DNA of 64,000 bases from positions 1,286,239-1,350,238 of the forward strand of contig NW_015622543.1 of assembly GCF_000835495.1 (NCBI RefSeq), in the 5' to 3' direction. A model generated the notes under the pieces. It was not told the DNA's origin, ran no database searches, and saw only the letters and a program-made list of their open reading frames with translations. Below, in pieces: positions 52,840 through 64,000 of this stretch. Source of the DNA: Cladophialophora immunda (lineage: Eukaryota > Ascomycota > Eurotiomycetes > Chaetothyriales > Herpotrichiellaceae). The position numbers and the translations under genes were made by a program. Every line of letters begins with the position of its first letter. The stretch's first letter is position 1.

Positions 52840-55275
52840 ATGAAAGGTTTCAGACAGAGAGTGGTAGGTCTCCAACCCGCGGCCTGTACTCTTCCCATCC
52901 AAATGCTCCCACTCACTGATATTTTAGCATGAGCAGTTGTCGAGGGCAAAAGACGGCAACAAGTCTTCCAAGAAGAAGGATGCGAATAACTCGGGCACCG
53001 CGTCTCCGCTGTCATCATCCACTACGCTCCCCGGTAGTGATTCGAGATCTCCCAATAGCTCCAACACCGCAACCCCGACGTCCTCGTCAACAAATCTGAA
53101 CGATCTGCGAAACAAGAGCGGGAACCATGAGGGCACCAACACCAATCACGGATCCACTCAACATCATACTGGCTCTGCCGCAGGGTCGGGCTCGCTGGCT
53201 TCCCATTACATGGCGCAAGGTTCCGGCCATGGGCCAGGCGGACCTGGAACAGCCGCGGGTCGTCATCACATTGCTCCAAGTGTTATCATAAGCCCAAGTG
53301 CTCCTCACATTCCCGGACCCGGCGCGACTGAAACGATGCCTGGCGACCTAGCGCCTCCCAAGGCCGGTCAGAAATCCCTCCTCTTCGACAGACTGCAGTC
53401 TACCCCAAAAGATGTGCCCGAGGGCGTCCGAACTCCCAAGAGACAACATTCGTCGAGGTTTGACGTATCGGATCAAAGAGCTCGTGATCTGGAGAAATTG
53501 CCCGGTTTCCATGAAGTCCCTCCCAATCGAAGACAGGAGTTATTCATGCAGAAGATCGATCAATGTAACATCATCTTCGATTTCAATGACCAGACCGCCG
53601 ACATGAAATCAAAAGAAATCAAGAGACTCGCCCTCCACGAACTCCTGGATTATGTTGCCAACAACAGATCGGTGATAACCGAGCCGATGTATCCGAAAGT
53701 CGTCGAAATGTTTAGCAAGAACCTCTTCCGCCCAGTTCCTCCTCCTGTCAATCCCCAGGGTGAAGCATTTGATCCTGAGGAAGATGAACCGGTCCTTGAG
53801 GTGGCTTGGCCTCACATCCAAGTTGTATACGAGTTCTTCTTGCGATTCATCGAAAGTCAAGACTTCAACACAAACATTGCCAAGGCCTACATTGACCATC
53901 ATTTTGTCCTACAGTTACTGGAGCTGTTTGACTCGGAAGATCCTAGGGAAAGAGATTTTTTGAAGACCACACTTCACCGCATCTACGGCAAATTCTTGAA
54001 TCTTCGGTCCTACATTCGGAGATCGATCAACAATGTCTTTTTCCAGTTTACGTATGAGACGGAGAGGTTCAACGGCATAGCCGAACTTCTCGAGATTCTT
54101 GGCTCCATCATCAACGGCTTCGCTCTTCCGCTGAAAGAAGAGCACAAGCTCTTTTTGACGAGAGTTCTTATTCCCCTACACAAAGTCAAGAGTCTGAGCA
54201 TGTATCATCCCCAATTGGCCTATTGTATTGTGCAATTCCTGGAGAAAGACGCGGCGTTGACAGAAGAAGTAGGTCGTCCTCCATATCATCGGGCGCTTAG
54301 TATGCTGACGATACTGCAGGTTGTGCTTGGTCTATTGCGCTATTGGCCGAAAGTCAACAGTACCAAAGAAGTCATGTTCTTGAATGAGGTCGAGGATATT
54401 TTCGAGGTCATGGATCCGCAAGAATTTGCCAAAGTCCAGGAGCCTCTCTTCAACCAATTGGCCAAATCGGTAGCGAGTCCTCATTTCCAAGTGGCCGAGC
54501 GTGCGCTGTATTTCTGGAACAACGAATACTTCTGCAATCTCGTCAGTGACAACGTCGAAACCATCCTCCCGATCATGTTTGCTCCGTTGTATGAAAATTC
54601 GAAGGGCCATTGGAACCGGTACGTATACTTTCTTTCCACTTTGGCCTCGGCTAACCTGAGGTCAGCACAATACATGGCATGGTTTACAATGCAATGAAAC
54701 TTTTCATGGAGATCAACCCTCAGCTTTTCGACGAATGTTCGCACGACTACAATGAAATGCAAAACTCTGCCGCCCAACGGGAAAAGGCACGCGAGGCGAA
54801 ATGGGCCAAGCTCACCGAGCAGGCCAACCGCATGAAGGCTGGACTGGCAAAGCCACCGACAACTCCTAGTATCAAGGAAGTGCCAGAGACGGATGCTGCA
54901 CAGGACAACCAAGCGAGGCTAGATGCTCTCAAGTTGCATGATGAATCGTCATCGACCAAACCATCATCGGTAAGCCGCATCTGCTCTGCATAGCGCAACT
55001 CAGCAATACCCTCGTCACCCCTTTGTCATCTCCACTTTGGCTAAGACATTCTCTTATCATTATAGTGACGTTGATGGCTATTTCTGACATGGCTTTGGAA
55101 TCTCCAGAGGCGACGCGCAGACTCACATGGTCAGACGAGATCTCGCCGGTCTAATAGCAGCTTGGATGGCAAATCGAGAAGACATCGCACCCATTCTGGA
55201 GGATCCATCGAATTTCACCGGACCGTACAAATGCCTCATATTCAACGCCCCGGAAGCGGTGTGTCGCAGCGTTGA
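52840..55275 (+). CDS. PP2A regulatory subunit B56 type (RTS1/ParA-like)
   Basis: Regulatory B' subunit of protein phosphatase 2A. Proposed exons: 52840-52863 (MKGFRQRV), 52928-54268, 54320-54618, 54666-54969, 55108-55275, about 711 residues. The first 170 or so residues are Ser/Asn/Gly-rich. The HEAT-like B56 core runs from [20 protein letters not shown] through [14 protein letters not shown] to [13 protein letters not shown]. Intron 54269-54319 is 51 bp, stop-free and in frame; removing it restores the conserved [18 protein letters not shown]. The last intron (54970-55107) is my choice because it joins an Arg/Ser-rich tail. Reading through it would instead end the protein eight codons later (VSRICSA). 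Linked to cell cycle, stress and septation in other fungi. Confidence 0.9.
54269..54319 (+). other. In-frame 51-bp intron inside the B56 gene
   Basis: GTAGGT donor, CTGAC branch-like site, CAG acceptor, 17 sense codons if read. The inserted residues would break the highly conserved B56 core, so splicing is very likely. Confidence 0.85.
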
Positions 55276-56192
55276 CACGAGCCAGTTGGGCTGTCGGTGG
55301 GGACAGTGAGCTATGACTGAGTGAACCAAAGTTCATCGTGAATCGTCAGCAAGCGGTCGGCTTTGATTGAAGTTTTGGTTTACTTCGAACTGAGGCCCAG
55401 CTTGCGCAGGGTTCAGACACCCGGTGCACACCATGAATCTTGCGTTGGGTTTTGGCGATGTCCTGTGGATGATAGAGTACTTCGAGGCCTAATCGACATG
55501 TTCAGCCTCTGAATGAAGATACGAGCAACGTGGCGGATCAACCGCCTATGGTGGAAAGAGGGAGTGACAGAAAGACAATGTCCGAGTCGTAAAGAAATGT
55601 CTTGACCTTCACTTCCCCGCTGGCAGTTTCGCTGATCGTCCTATCATGCTTTGTGCCCTTCCCAGGCTGCCCTCGAGGCTGCGCCAAACTCCACATTAGG
55701 AGGCCCCATTGCCAGATCGAGAATGATTGGTCTTTGTCTATCCTGACTATCCCATTCAGGACTGGCCTAATCACGTGAGCTGCACGCTCGAGGCAAGCAG
55801 CAGTCCCCCCTCGCTTTCGCTTTTCTACCTCGCGCCTTTATTCTCCGCAGAGTCTCCATACAAATTTGGTCGGAGGAGGCACTCCAAGGTCAACAGGCAA
55901 CGTGCCTACACCCATTTCTTCTCTTTACATTCTTGTTTGTTATTGTTGCAGGGAGCGTACTTAATTCCATTTCACCTCTTCATCCAGTGACCAGCCATTT
56001 TTGTTGCACACCTGTTGTTGCGACCCATTTACGCCTGCGATCCGATTCAAGTTCGCGGACGTGCAAATGGGCCTTTGCAGAAGTGAATCCTAATGAGGGC
56101 GCTCAAGCGCTGCGACACACCTCCCTCTCTACGGAAAGCCAACCCTTCTACTCCTTGGTGCGGTCAGGAGGTAGATTAGGAACAACAACGCC
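55276..56192. other. Intergenic region upstream of TRA1
   Basis: About 0.9 kb, both neighbours on the plus strand. Pyrimidine-rich tracts at 55800-55960 fit a promoter/leader. No gene supported. Confidence 0.5.
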
Positions 56193-59100
56193 ATGGATGC
56201 CTCTCAGAAGATCGATGTCTATGCCGCGAGGCTCAGTGACCCAAAGATTGGCAAGTCGCGCACCCGCCGTGGGCAACTTCCATGATATCCCCACTAACTT
56301 TGACATTGTGGTAGACACGCGGACAAAATCGAATGTGGCTACAGAACTGCGGGACTCTGTCGAATCTCTCTGCACACCCTCTAGCGTTTATACAAAATTC
56401 CTGACCAAGTTATGGCCTGTCTTCAAGAAGATTCTGGAGGGGAAACCAGATTCAAACCCGACCTCCTTCGAACACATCCTTCGGAACCAGATTCTCGAGA
56501 TCCTGCACAGACTGCAACATCAACTGCATGAGGTTGAACCCTTTGCGTTGGACATGGTGGAAACGCTAATGGAACTGGTGAGGGTGGAAAATGAAGACAA
56601 TGCTGTGCTGTGTTTGAAGACGATAATGGACCTCGAGCGACACCAACCGTCGGCCACCGCTCCGAAAGTCCAGCCCTTCCTTGACCTCATTCAAGAGATG
56701 TTCGAGTTAATGGAACAGGTGGTTCGCGAAACTTTTGATTCGCCCGCGCCTCATCATCCAGCTCCATCTTCGACCTCCATCCCTCAAAGCCAGACCTTCC
56801 AGTCCCCACGACCTGGCTCGCCGGCCACAACAGTGTCAGATCCGGGGACAGAAAAGAAGGAACACGCGCCGCTGGCGAAGGGCATGCAATCGTTCAAGGT
56901 TCTGTCAGAATGTCCCATCATTGTCGTTTCCATATTCCAGGCGCATCGAGGTGCAGTTGCTGCCAATGTCAAGAAGTTTGTGCCTTCTATCAAGGGAATT
57001 CTCTTGCTGCAGGCAAAAGCGCAAGAGAAGGCACACGCAGAGGCAGCCGCCAACAAGACCATATTCACCGGTGTCAGCAAGGAGATTAAAAATCGGGCCG
57101 CATTCGGAGACTTTATCACAGCCCAGGTCAAAACCATGAGTTTCCTGGCGTACCTTCTCCGGGTCTACGCAAATCAGCTCACAGACTTCCTACCAACTCT
57201 GCCCGGTGTGGTTGTCAGATTATTGAAAGACTGCCCAAGGGAGAAATCCGGCGCCCGCAAAGAACTGCTGGTTGCAATACGACACATCATCAACTTTAAC
57301 TATCGCAAAATCTTCTTGAACAAGATCGACGAGCTGCTGGACGAACGTATCCTCATTGGCGATGGCCTGACTGTATATGAGAGCATGCGTCCATTGGCAT
57401 ATAGCATGCTCGCAGATCTCATACACCACGTGCGGGACTCATTAGACCGCAATCAGATACGGCGGACAATCGAAGTGTATACGAAGAATCTTCACGACAA
57501 CTTTCCCGGCACAAGTTTCCAGACGATGAGCGCAAAGTTGCTGCTCAACATGGCGGAAAGCATCACCAAGCTGGAGAGCAAGGAAGATGCGAGATACTTC
57601 TTGATTATGATTCTCGACGCAATCGGCGACAAATTTGCCGCAATGAACTACCAGTATGAGAACGCTGTAAAATTGAGCCGCCAATACGGAGACAAATCCA
57701 AGGAGAGCCAAACAGAGACGTACATGGATGACAAAGATGAGATTCCCGACTGGGATGAAGTGGACATATTCAGTGCCACTCCTATCAAGACGTCAAATCC
57801 GCGAGAGCGAGGTGCCGATCCAGTGAACGACAACAAATTTCTCTTCAAGAACCTTGTCAATGGCCTCAAGAATATGTTCTACCAGCTGAAAACATGCAAC
57901 CCTCCGGGACTGAACGTAGACCAAGCCAGCATTCCCATCAACTGGAACGAAGTCTCCTTTGGATATAATGCTGAAGAGACACGTGTTGTCACCAAACTCT
58001 TCCACGAAGGTGCACGGGTTTTTCGCTACTACAGCGCAGAAGCGCCAGCACCAGACATGCAGTATTCCTCTCCGGTGGACTTTATGGCGAGCCACTCAAT
58101 GGCACAAATGACCAGAGAAGAAAAGGAGTTGTTGGAGAGCTTTGGAACGGTATTCCATTGCATCGATCCAGCCACCTTCCATGAAGTCTTCCAAGCGGAG
58201 ATTCCGTACCTCCATGACTTGATGTCTGAACATACGGCCCTGCTACATCTCCCTCAATTCTTCCTTGCTAGCGAAGCTACATCACCGGCATTTGCAGGAA
58301 TGGTCTTGCAATACCTCATGAACAAGCTACCCGAGGTTGGATCGTCAGACATTGTCCTATCTTCGATATTGTTGAGGATGTTCAAGTTGTCATTCATGGC
58401 CGTGACGCTTTTCTCCGCGCACAATGAGCAAGTTCTGCTTCCGCATATCACGAAGATCATCACACAATGTGTGCAGCTTTCGGTGACGGCAGAAAAACCT
58501 ATCCATTACTTCATTCTTCTTCGATCCCTGTTCCGAAGTATTGGTGGTGGGCGCTTCGAACTTCTTTACAAAGAAATCCTTCCGCTACTTGAAATGCTGC
58601 TGGAGACTTTCAACCATCTTCTCCAAGGGGCTAGAGACCCTCATGACCGGGATTTGTATGTTGAGTTGACGTTAACTGTGCCGGCTAGACTCAGTCACTT
58701 GTTGCCGCATCTCAATCATTTGATGAGGCCTCTGGTTGTGGCTCTTCGAGCTGGCCCTGATCTTGTTGGGCAAGGGCTTAGAACGCTCGAGCTCTGTGTT
58801 GATAACCTTACAGCGGACTATTTGGATCCAATCATGGCACCAATCATGGATGATCTGATGACTGCATTGTTTGAGCACCTGAAGCCTCAACCATACCAAC
58901 ACTTTCACTCTCATACAACCATGCGCATCCTTGGTAAACTCGGGGGGCGTAACAGGAAGTTTTTGAATCATCCGCATCGCCTGTCCTATCGGCGCTACAC
59001 AGATGACGAGCCTAGCTTTGACATTCGACTTATTGACACCAGCCGAGATCGAGCATTTCCGTTGGATACTGGCGTCGACCTGGCCATTAGAAAACTCACT

Positions 59101-62100
59101 GAGACGGCCAAGAACACGAATTCGAAGGCTTTGGATCTCTATTACAAGCAGCAGTCTTTCAAATATATTAGCAATCAAGTGAAGCTGTTCATCGGTCAGG
59201 ACCATCTTCCTGACGATCTCGCAACTCTGCTGCGGCTTCAGGCGAATGATCTCCTTGCCCGCCGCTTCTCGACATACGCTGACATGCTGGCCGAGAACGA
59301 ATTTGGGAAGTCGGTGCAAAAACGTCGAGAGCAAGAAGAGAATTTGAAGAAGCTCATCAAGGCCTGCTTCACTGCAACGACTGTCCCGGATCTGAAACCT
59401 CAAGCCGAAGCTTTCATTCAGAGCATCTCCCGCCACTTTGCTATCGTAGAACTCGGCCAAGCTCTGTGTGATGCTGGCAGGAGAACTAAGGAATTCGACG
59501 TCAATCTCGGCGAAGGTGCAGTCCACCTCAGCACTCGCATCTTAGCCGACGTTATCTGTGACTGCCTGGCCTCGGACAACATCATCATCCGTGAGGCTGC
59601 CGAAGCATCAATGCTGGCTGTTGTTGATACAGCTCGCACCATCTTTGGTACCGAAGAAAAGGCTGCTAAACTCCCTTTCTTCACGCATCTCACCCAGACA
59701 TTCTGCCACAGATGCCGTGAGGTGGAGTGGTTCACCAAGGCTGGCGCTACCTTGGGAATACAAATCCTGGTCAAGAAGCTCAACCTAGGCAACCCATTTC
59801 TCAACAGTAAGCAACTCGAGATCATCAAAGCTTTACTTTTCGTGATCAAGGATACACCTCAAGAAGTTCCAGCGAGCACCCGCATTACTGCCCAAGAAAC
59901 ATTGGAATTCATTCTGCGGAAATGCTGCGCTGGCCAGACCCGGGAGATGCTCACAAACGAGAGAAGCACCATTCATGCTCTTTCTGTCACCTTCAGTCTC
60001 GAGCTTTCTCATATGAACACGCACGCACGTGAGACAGCGCAACACGCCTTCTCGGTTATGGCAGAGGTTGTGGGTGTTGAGGTCTATGAGTTGATCGCCC
60101 CAGTCAAGGACAGATTTCTCCCGCCAATCTTCAATAAACCACTTCGAGCTCTTCCCTTCCTTTCACAAACCGGCTTCATCGACGCCATTACGTACTGCTT
60201 GGGTTTGGGTCACGATCTCGTCCCATTGAATGATCAGCTCAACCGACTTATGATGGAGTCATTAGCACTTGCAGACGCAGATTCTGAGATCCTCCATCCA
60301 AAACCGGACGAATACAACAACGCTCAGTTGATTGTCAACCTGCGCGTTTCATGTCTGAAGCTTCTTTCCATCGCGATGAGTTTGCCGGAATTTGCAACTG
60401 GACCCCAGAATTCTAGTCGAGCCCGAATTATTACCGTCTTCTTCAAGCTGCTTTATTCGAAATCGCCCGAAATTATCGAGGCTGCCAATGCCGGTTTGAA
60501 GGAAGTACTGGTCCAGACGTCGAAGCTCCCGAAAGATCTTCTCCAGAATGGACTGAGGCCTATTTTGATGAATCTCCAGGACTCGAAGCGACTCACTGTT
60601 GCAGGACTCGAGGGCCTTGCGAGACTACTTACCCTGTTGACCAATTACTTCAAAGTCGAAATAGGCGCTCGGCTGCTTGAGCATATGAGAGTCATCGCCG
60701 ACGAGCAGCTGCTGCAAAAGGTCTCTTTTGGGCTGATCGAACAGAATCCACAAATGAAGATTGTAACGGCAATATTCAATATTTTCCACCTTCTCCCCCC
60801 TGCAGCTACCAGCTTTATGGGAGACTTGGTAAACAGCGTCCTTGATCTGGAAGCTAAACTACGCCGCACAGTCGCTAGCCCGTTCCGTCAACCACTCATT
60901 CTCTATCTTGACAAATACCCGAAGGAGACGTGGTCGTTCTTTCAATCGCGCCTGCAAGAAGAGAAGTACGGTCGGTTTTTTGCACAAATACTGGCCTCGG
61001 AGTCTAGCCCGGCTATTCGCGATGCTGTCATGAACGACACAGAAGCATTTATTAAGGCTGCGTTCGATGTTGAAGGGGCACCAGAACGCCACACAGCGGC
61101 AATCAATGGCATTTATGTAGTACACTCAATCTGCAGCTTTGAATCTGCCAAAGACTGGCTGCGCGATCAGCAGCAGATCAGAGCCAAGGTTTTGACTGCT
61201 GGTCAGGAAATCGAGGGTGAACTACGCAAAGATCAGCTGCAGCCTTCACAGCGCCTGCGTGCTGAGCAAACTGGAGACCAAGTGATGGAGATACTGACAC
61301 AGTACCTGACATTCTCGCCGGACGATCTCAACTTCATGATCGAGCTCTTCTCTTCGGCGGCGCAGGGGACAATAAAGACACCCTTGAAGCTAATGAAGTA
61401 TATCTTTTATTCCATCATCACGGATGAATCTGCAAGCCGCCGGTACAATATGATCGAGAGATGTCTCGATGTTTACTCTCAGAAGGCTGAATCTCACAAG
61501 GTGAAGACGTTCCTGTTGCACAATGTGGTCAACCCCATCATGGCAAGAGATGTGCAGAACAGCCGTCAAGAGGATAGCAAGGCCGCTCCACTAGCAGACA
61601 GCAAGCTTTTCAACCTGTTTTTAGAGCGTCTATGGAAACCGACAACCCCCGATGGCACGGACGACTCATCCCAGCCAGGTGTGGACCATACTCGCATGGA
61701 AGCGCTCCAGCTTTCTGCATTCATTCTGAAATACCACAAAGATGCCGTTTCGGAGGATCGGAAAGACATCATCAAATATTCCTGGGGGCATATCAAACTG
61801 GAAGATGTCATCAACAAGTACGCAGCTTATGTCCTGATATGTTACTTCATACGGTCTTATGATACGCCTCCGAAGATCGTTGTGCAAATTTACAATCAGC
61901 TGTTGAAAGCTCACCAGAATGAAGGCAAAGCTTTGGTCACCCAAGCTCTGGAAGTGCTGGCTCCGGTACTGCCAGCGAGAATAGGTGCCAGTGCTAATAC
62001 CCCTGGAGACAAGAGAACACCTTCCTGGGCTCGACTACCGCGCAAAATCTTGAACGAAGAGACCGGAAACTTGCAGCAGGTTCAGAGCATCTTCAACTTT

Positions 62101-64000
62101 ATTGTGCGTCAACCCGACCTCTTCTACGAATCGAGGGAGCTCTTCATACCGACAATGATCCAAATGCTCCACAAGCTTGCTCCTCCGCCAAATCCTTCGA
62201 ACGAGAACAAAAAGCTTGTCTTGAACCTCATTTCGCTGATTCAGCAATGGGAAAGTCGGCGTGTGTCTGCGGTATCTCCCCCTCAGTCAGGAGCGGAGTT
62301 GACGCCTTCACGCAAGAGAGATACGGCTGGCGAACAGAAACTGGCTCCACCACCAGCCAAAGAGAAGGGCGAATATGTGATTACCCCCGAGCTTCGCGTG
62401 GCTGTTGTAAAGTACATGATCAACTTCATCACTACCTTGCCTGAACGTTTCCCCGTACCGGCTGCAGAGCTAAAGGCTAAGACCATGCAGAAGGCTCAAC
62501 AACAGGGTCTGTCAAATGACATGTGCAAAAAGGGAGTCCAGCTACTCCGCGAACTTTTGGCACCCAATATGTGGACAGATATTGATGTCGGGCTTTACGA
62601 GAAGCTGCTCGATCCAATCCTGAGTGGAGAAAAAGCAGACAAGGCAGAGGAGAAACAGTTGACGTGCATGGTCAACGCCCTTCAGGTCATGCGGATTCTG
62701 TTGAGCACGAAGCCGAATGAATGGATTGTCGATCACATGGAGAAGATCCAGAAGCTGTTGGAGAAGCCGCTCAAGATGGAGGAGCCTGAAATCCAAGACT
62801 GTCTGCACCTGGTCACTGACGACGACAAGTCTCTTCCGTTGGTTCGACGAGTTCTCGAAGCCATTCCGACACAAAAAACGGATGATGCAGATGCAATGGA
62901 CTTGGACGCCCCACCTTCGGACTTCCCAACTCGATATTCCAAGATCATGGTCGGTGAAGCCTTGTCTAATGGCAATTACATCTCTGGAATCAATAACCTG
63001 TGGACCCTTTCATTGGTGCGACCAGCCGATGTGGATGACCATATCAATGGAGCGATGAAGGCGTTGCAGCAGAAACTGGCCAAAGACCACATTAACGCAT
63101 ATGTCATCCCGCCTGGGCCACCTCCACAAGGTTGGCGTCTTGGTGAACCATTGATGGATCCTTACGAATTTGCGCTAGGCGTTGACCTCATCAAGAAAAC
63201 CATTGATATCCTATCGTCGCGCATGGGAGAACTCAACGAACAGCGACGGCCATTCCTCAGTGTTCTTGCCTCGCTTGTCGAGAAATCCTTCAATGTTGAA
63301 ATGTGCAGCAAAGTGTTGGACATGGTGGAGAAGTGGGTGTTCAACTCGACCGAGCCATATCCGACACTCAAAGAGAAGACAGCTGTGCTGCACAAGATGC
63401 TTATATTTGAAAAGTGGCCCAATCAAAATCTCCTCGAGCGCTTCCTTGAACTCGTGATCAAGATCTACGAGGACCCGACGGTAACGCGGACCGAGCTGAC
63501 TGTGAGATTGGAGCATGCCTTCCTGATTGGGACCCGTGCCAAAGACGTGGAGATGCGAAACCGCTTCATGAACATATTCAACCGTGCCTTGTCCAAAACC
63601 GCAAGCTACCGACTCAATTACGTGTTGACTTTGCAGAATTGGGACACGCTGGCCGACTCATTCTGGTTGAAGCAAGCCTCACATCTCATCATGGGTTCCG
63701 TCGAAATGTCAATGCCTGCTCGCCTTCATCCAGAAGATGTTCGCGTTTGTCCTATGTCTCAGCTGTTCAACCACAACCTTGTCAGTCCCGATCAACCAAA
63801 GGATGATCCGATCGTCGAGGATGGCCTTGATGCGCTAGTCGTTGCGCAACGTCGCTTCAACCAAGAAATTCACGAGGTCAAAGTCCGTGACCTGCTTGAT
63901 CCCCTTACCCAGTTGCAGCATATTGACGACAACGTTGCATACGATGTGTGGGTCAAATTGTTTCCGCTCTGCTGGTCTGCTCTGAACAGGGATGAGCGTC
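56193..64000 (+). CDS. TRA1: Tra1, PIKK-related scaffold of SAGA and NuA4 (3' end outside window)
   Basis: Exon 1 is 56193-56250 (MDASQKIDVYAARLSDPKI); the intron 56251-56314 has a GC-AG boundary (GCAAGT...TAG, branch CTAAC); exon 2 runs open from 56315 to the window edge in one frame, about 2,580 residues in total of an expected 3,700-3,900. Tra1 recruits histone acetyltransferase complexes to activators. Seen here are the N-terminal HEAT-repeat solenoid, with landmarks such as ELRDSVESL, ENAVLCLKTIMDLERHQPSA and PFLDLIQEMFELMEQVVR, TMRILGKLGGRNRKFL, and the beginning of the FAT region (TQLQHIDDNVAYDVWVKLFP). The inactive kinase-like and FATC domains lie beyond 64000. No internal stop is apparent. 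Confidence 0.93.
56251..56314 (+). other. GC-AG intron of TRA1
   Basis: The donor is G|GCAAGT, a strong match to the GC-type donor consensus, with branch-like CCACTAACTTT and acceptor GTGGTAG. Without removal the frame meets a stop (TGA) after 14 codons; no GT donor nearby restores the frame. Confidence 0.85.

Noticed and set aside
58672..59526. 284-codon minus-strand frame
   Set aside because: Antisense to the continuous Tra1 frame; no family features.

Overview
This is a 64 kb piece of a filamentous ascomycete (Pezizomycotina) nuclear genome. The genes are monocistronic and sit on both strands. They are interrupted by short introns (45-75 bp for most) with GTAAGT/GTGAGT-type donors and CTAAC/CTGAC-like branch points. 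The families are typically fungal: CYP504, fungal-specific transcription-factor domains without a zinc cluster, DUF2985, 2EXR/F-box-like proteins and DHA1 drug transporters. The high third-position GC in several genes creates long antisense shadow frames. A Eurotiomycetes/Chaetothyriales-like fungus is possible, but I cannot fix the genus from sequence alone. I saw no convincing tRNA, rRNA or CRISPR, and no intact transposon.

Left part (1-31 kb) is an accessory, metabolism-rich region. An S28 serine carboxypeptidase is cut off by AT-rich, hairpin-containing sequence at the window edge. Then come a short-chain dehydrogenase (6 exons) divergent from a CYP504-type phenylacetate hydroxylase, a small NTF2/SnoaL-like protein, a phenol-hydroxylase-type FAD monooxygenase, a dihydropyrimidinase/hydantoinase, a protein of unknown function with one hydrophobic segment, a 2-oxoglutarate/Fe(II) dioxygenase and an MFS sugar-porter. 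A His-rich small protein and a small heat-shock protein with a His-rich insert lie head to head. They are followed by a zinc-cluster-less transcription factor, an Old Yellow Enzyme homologue with altered active-site residues, an ICL/PEP-mutase superfamily enzyme and a DHA1-type MFS exporter. The mix of oxygenases, a reductase, a ring-opening amidohydrolase, transporters and a regulator suggests catabolism or detoxification of aromatic and N-heterocyclic compounds. This is inference from content and proximity.

Middle part (31-47 kb): a small 2EXR/F-box-like protein, an ankyrin protein with a STAND-type N-terminal domain but no NACHT, a DUF2985 membrane protein, a phytanoyl-CoA-dioxygenase-like enzyme, and a divergent pair made of a long UDP-glucose 6-dehydrogenase and a membrane-anchored GT4 glycosyltransferase. 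That pair could make and use UDP-glucuronate together. A (CTGT)12 microsatellite lies in the leader region of the GT4 gene.

Right part (48-64 kb) is more housekeeping: a fungal-specific transcription factor, a protein matching only the N-terminal domain of TFIIIC subunit Sfc1/Tfc1, the PP2A B56-type regulatory subunit (RTS1-like) and the first about 2,580 residues of Tra1, the large scaffold of SAGA and NuA4. Tra1 runs off the right edge. It begins with a tiny exon followed by a GC-AG intron. Three genes contain introns whose length is a multiple of three and that carry no stop, so simple ORF calls read through them.
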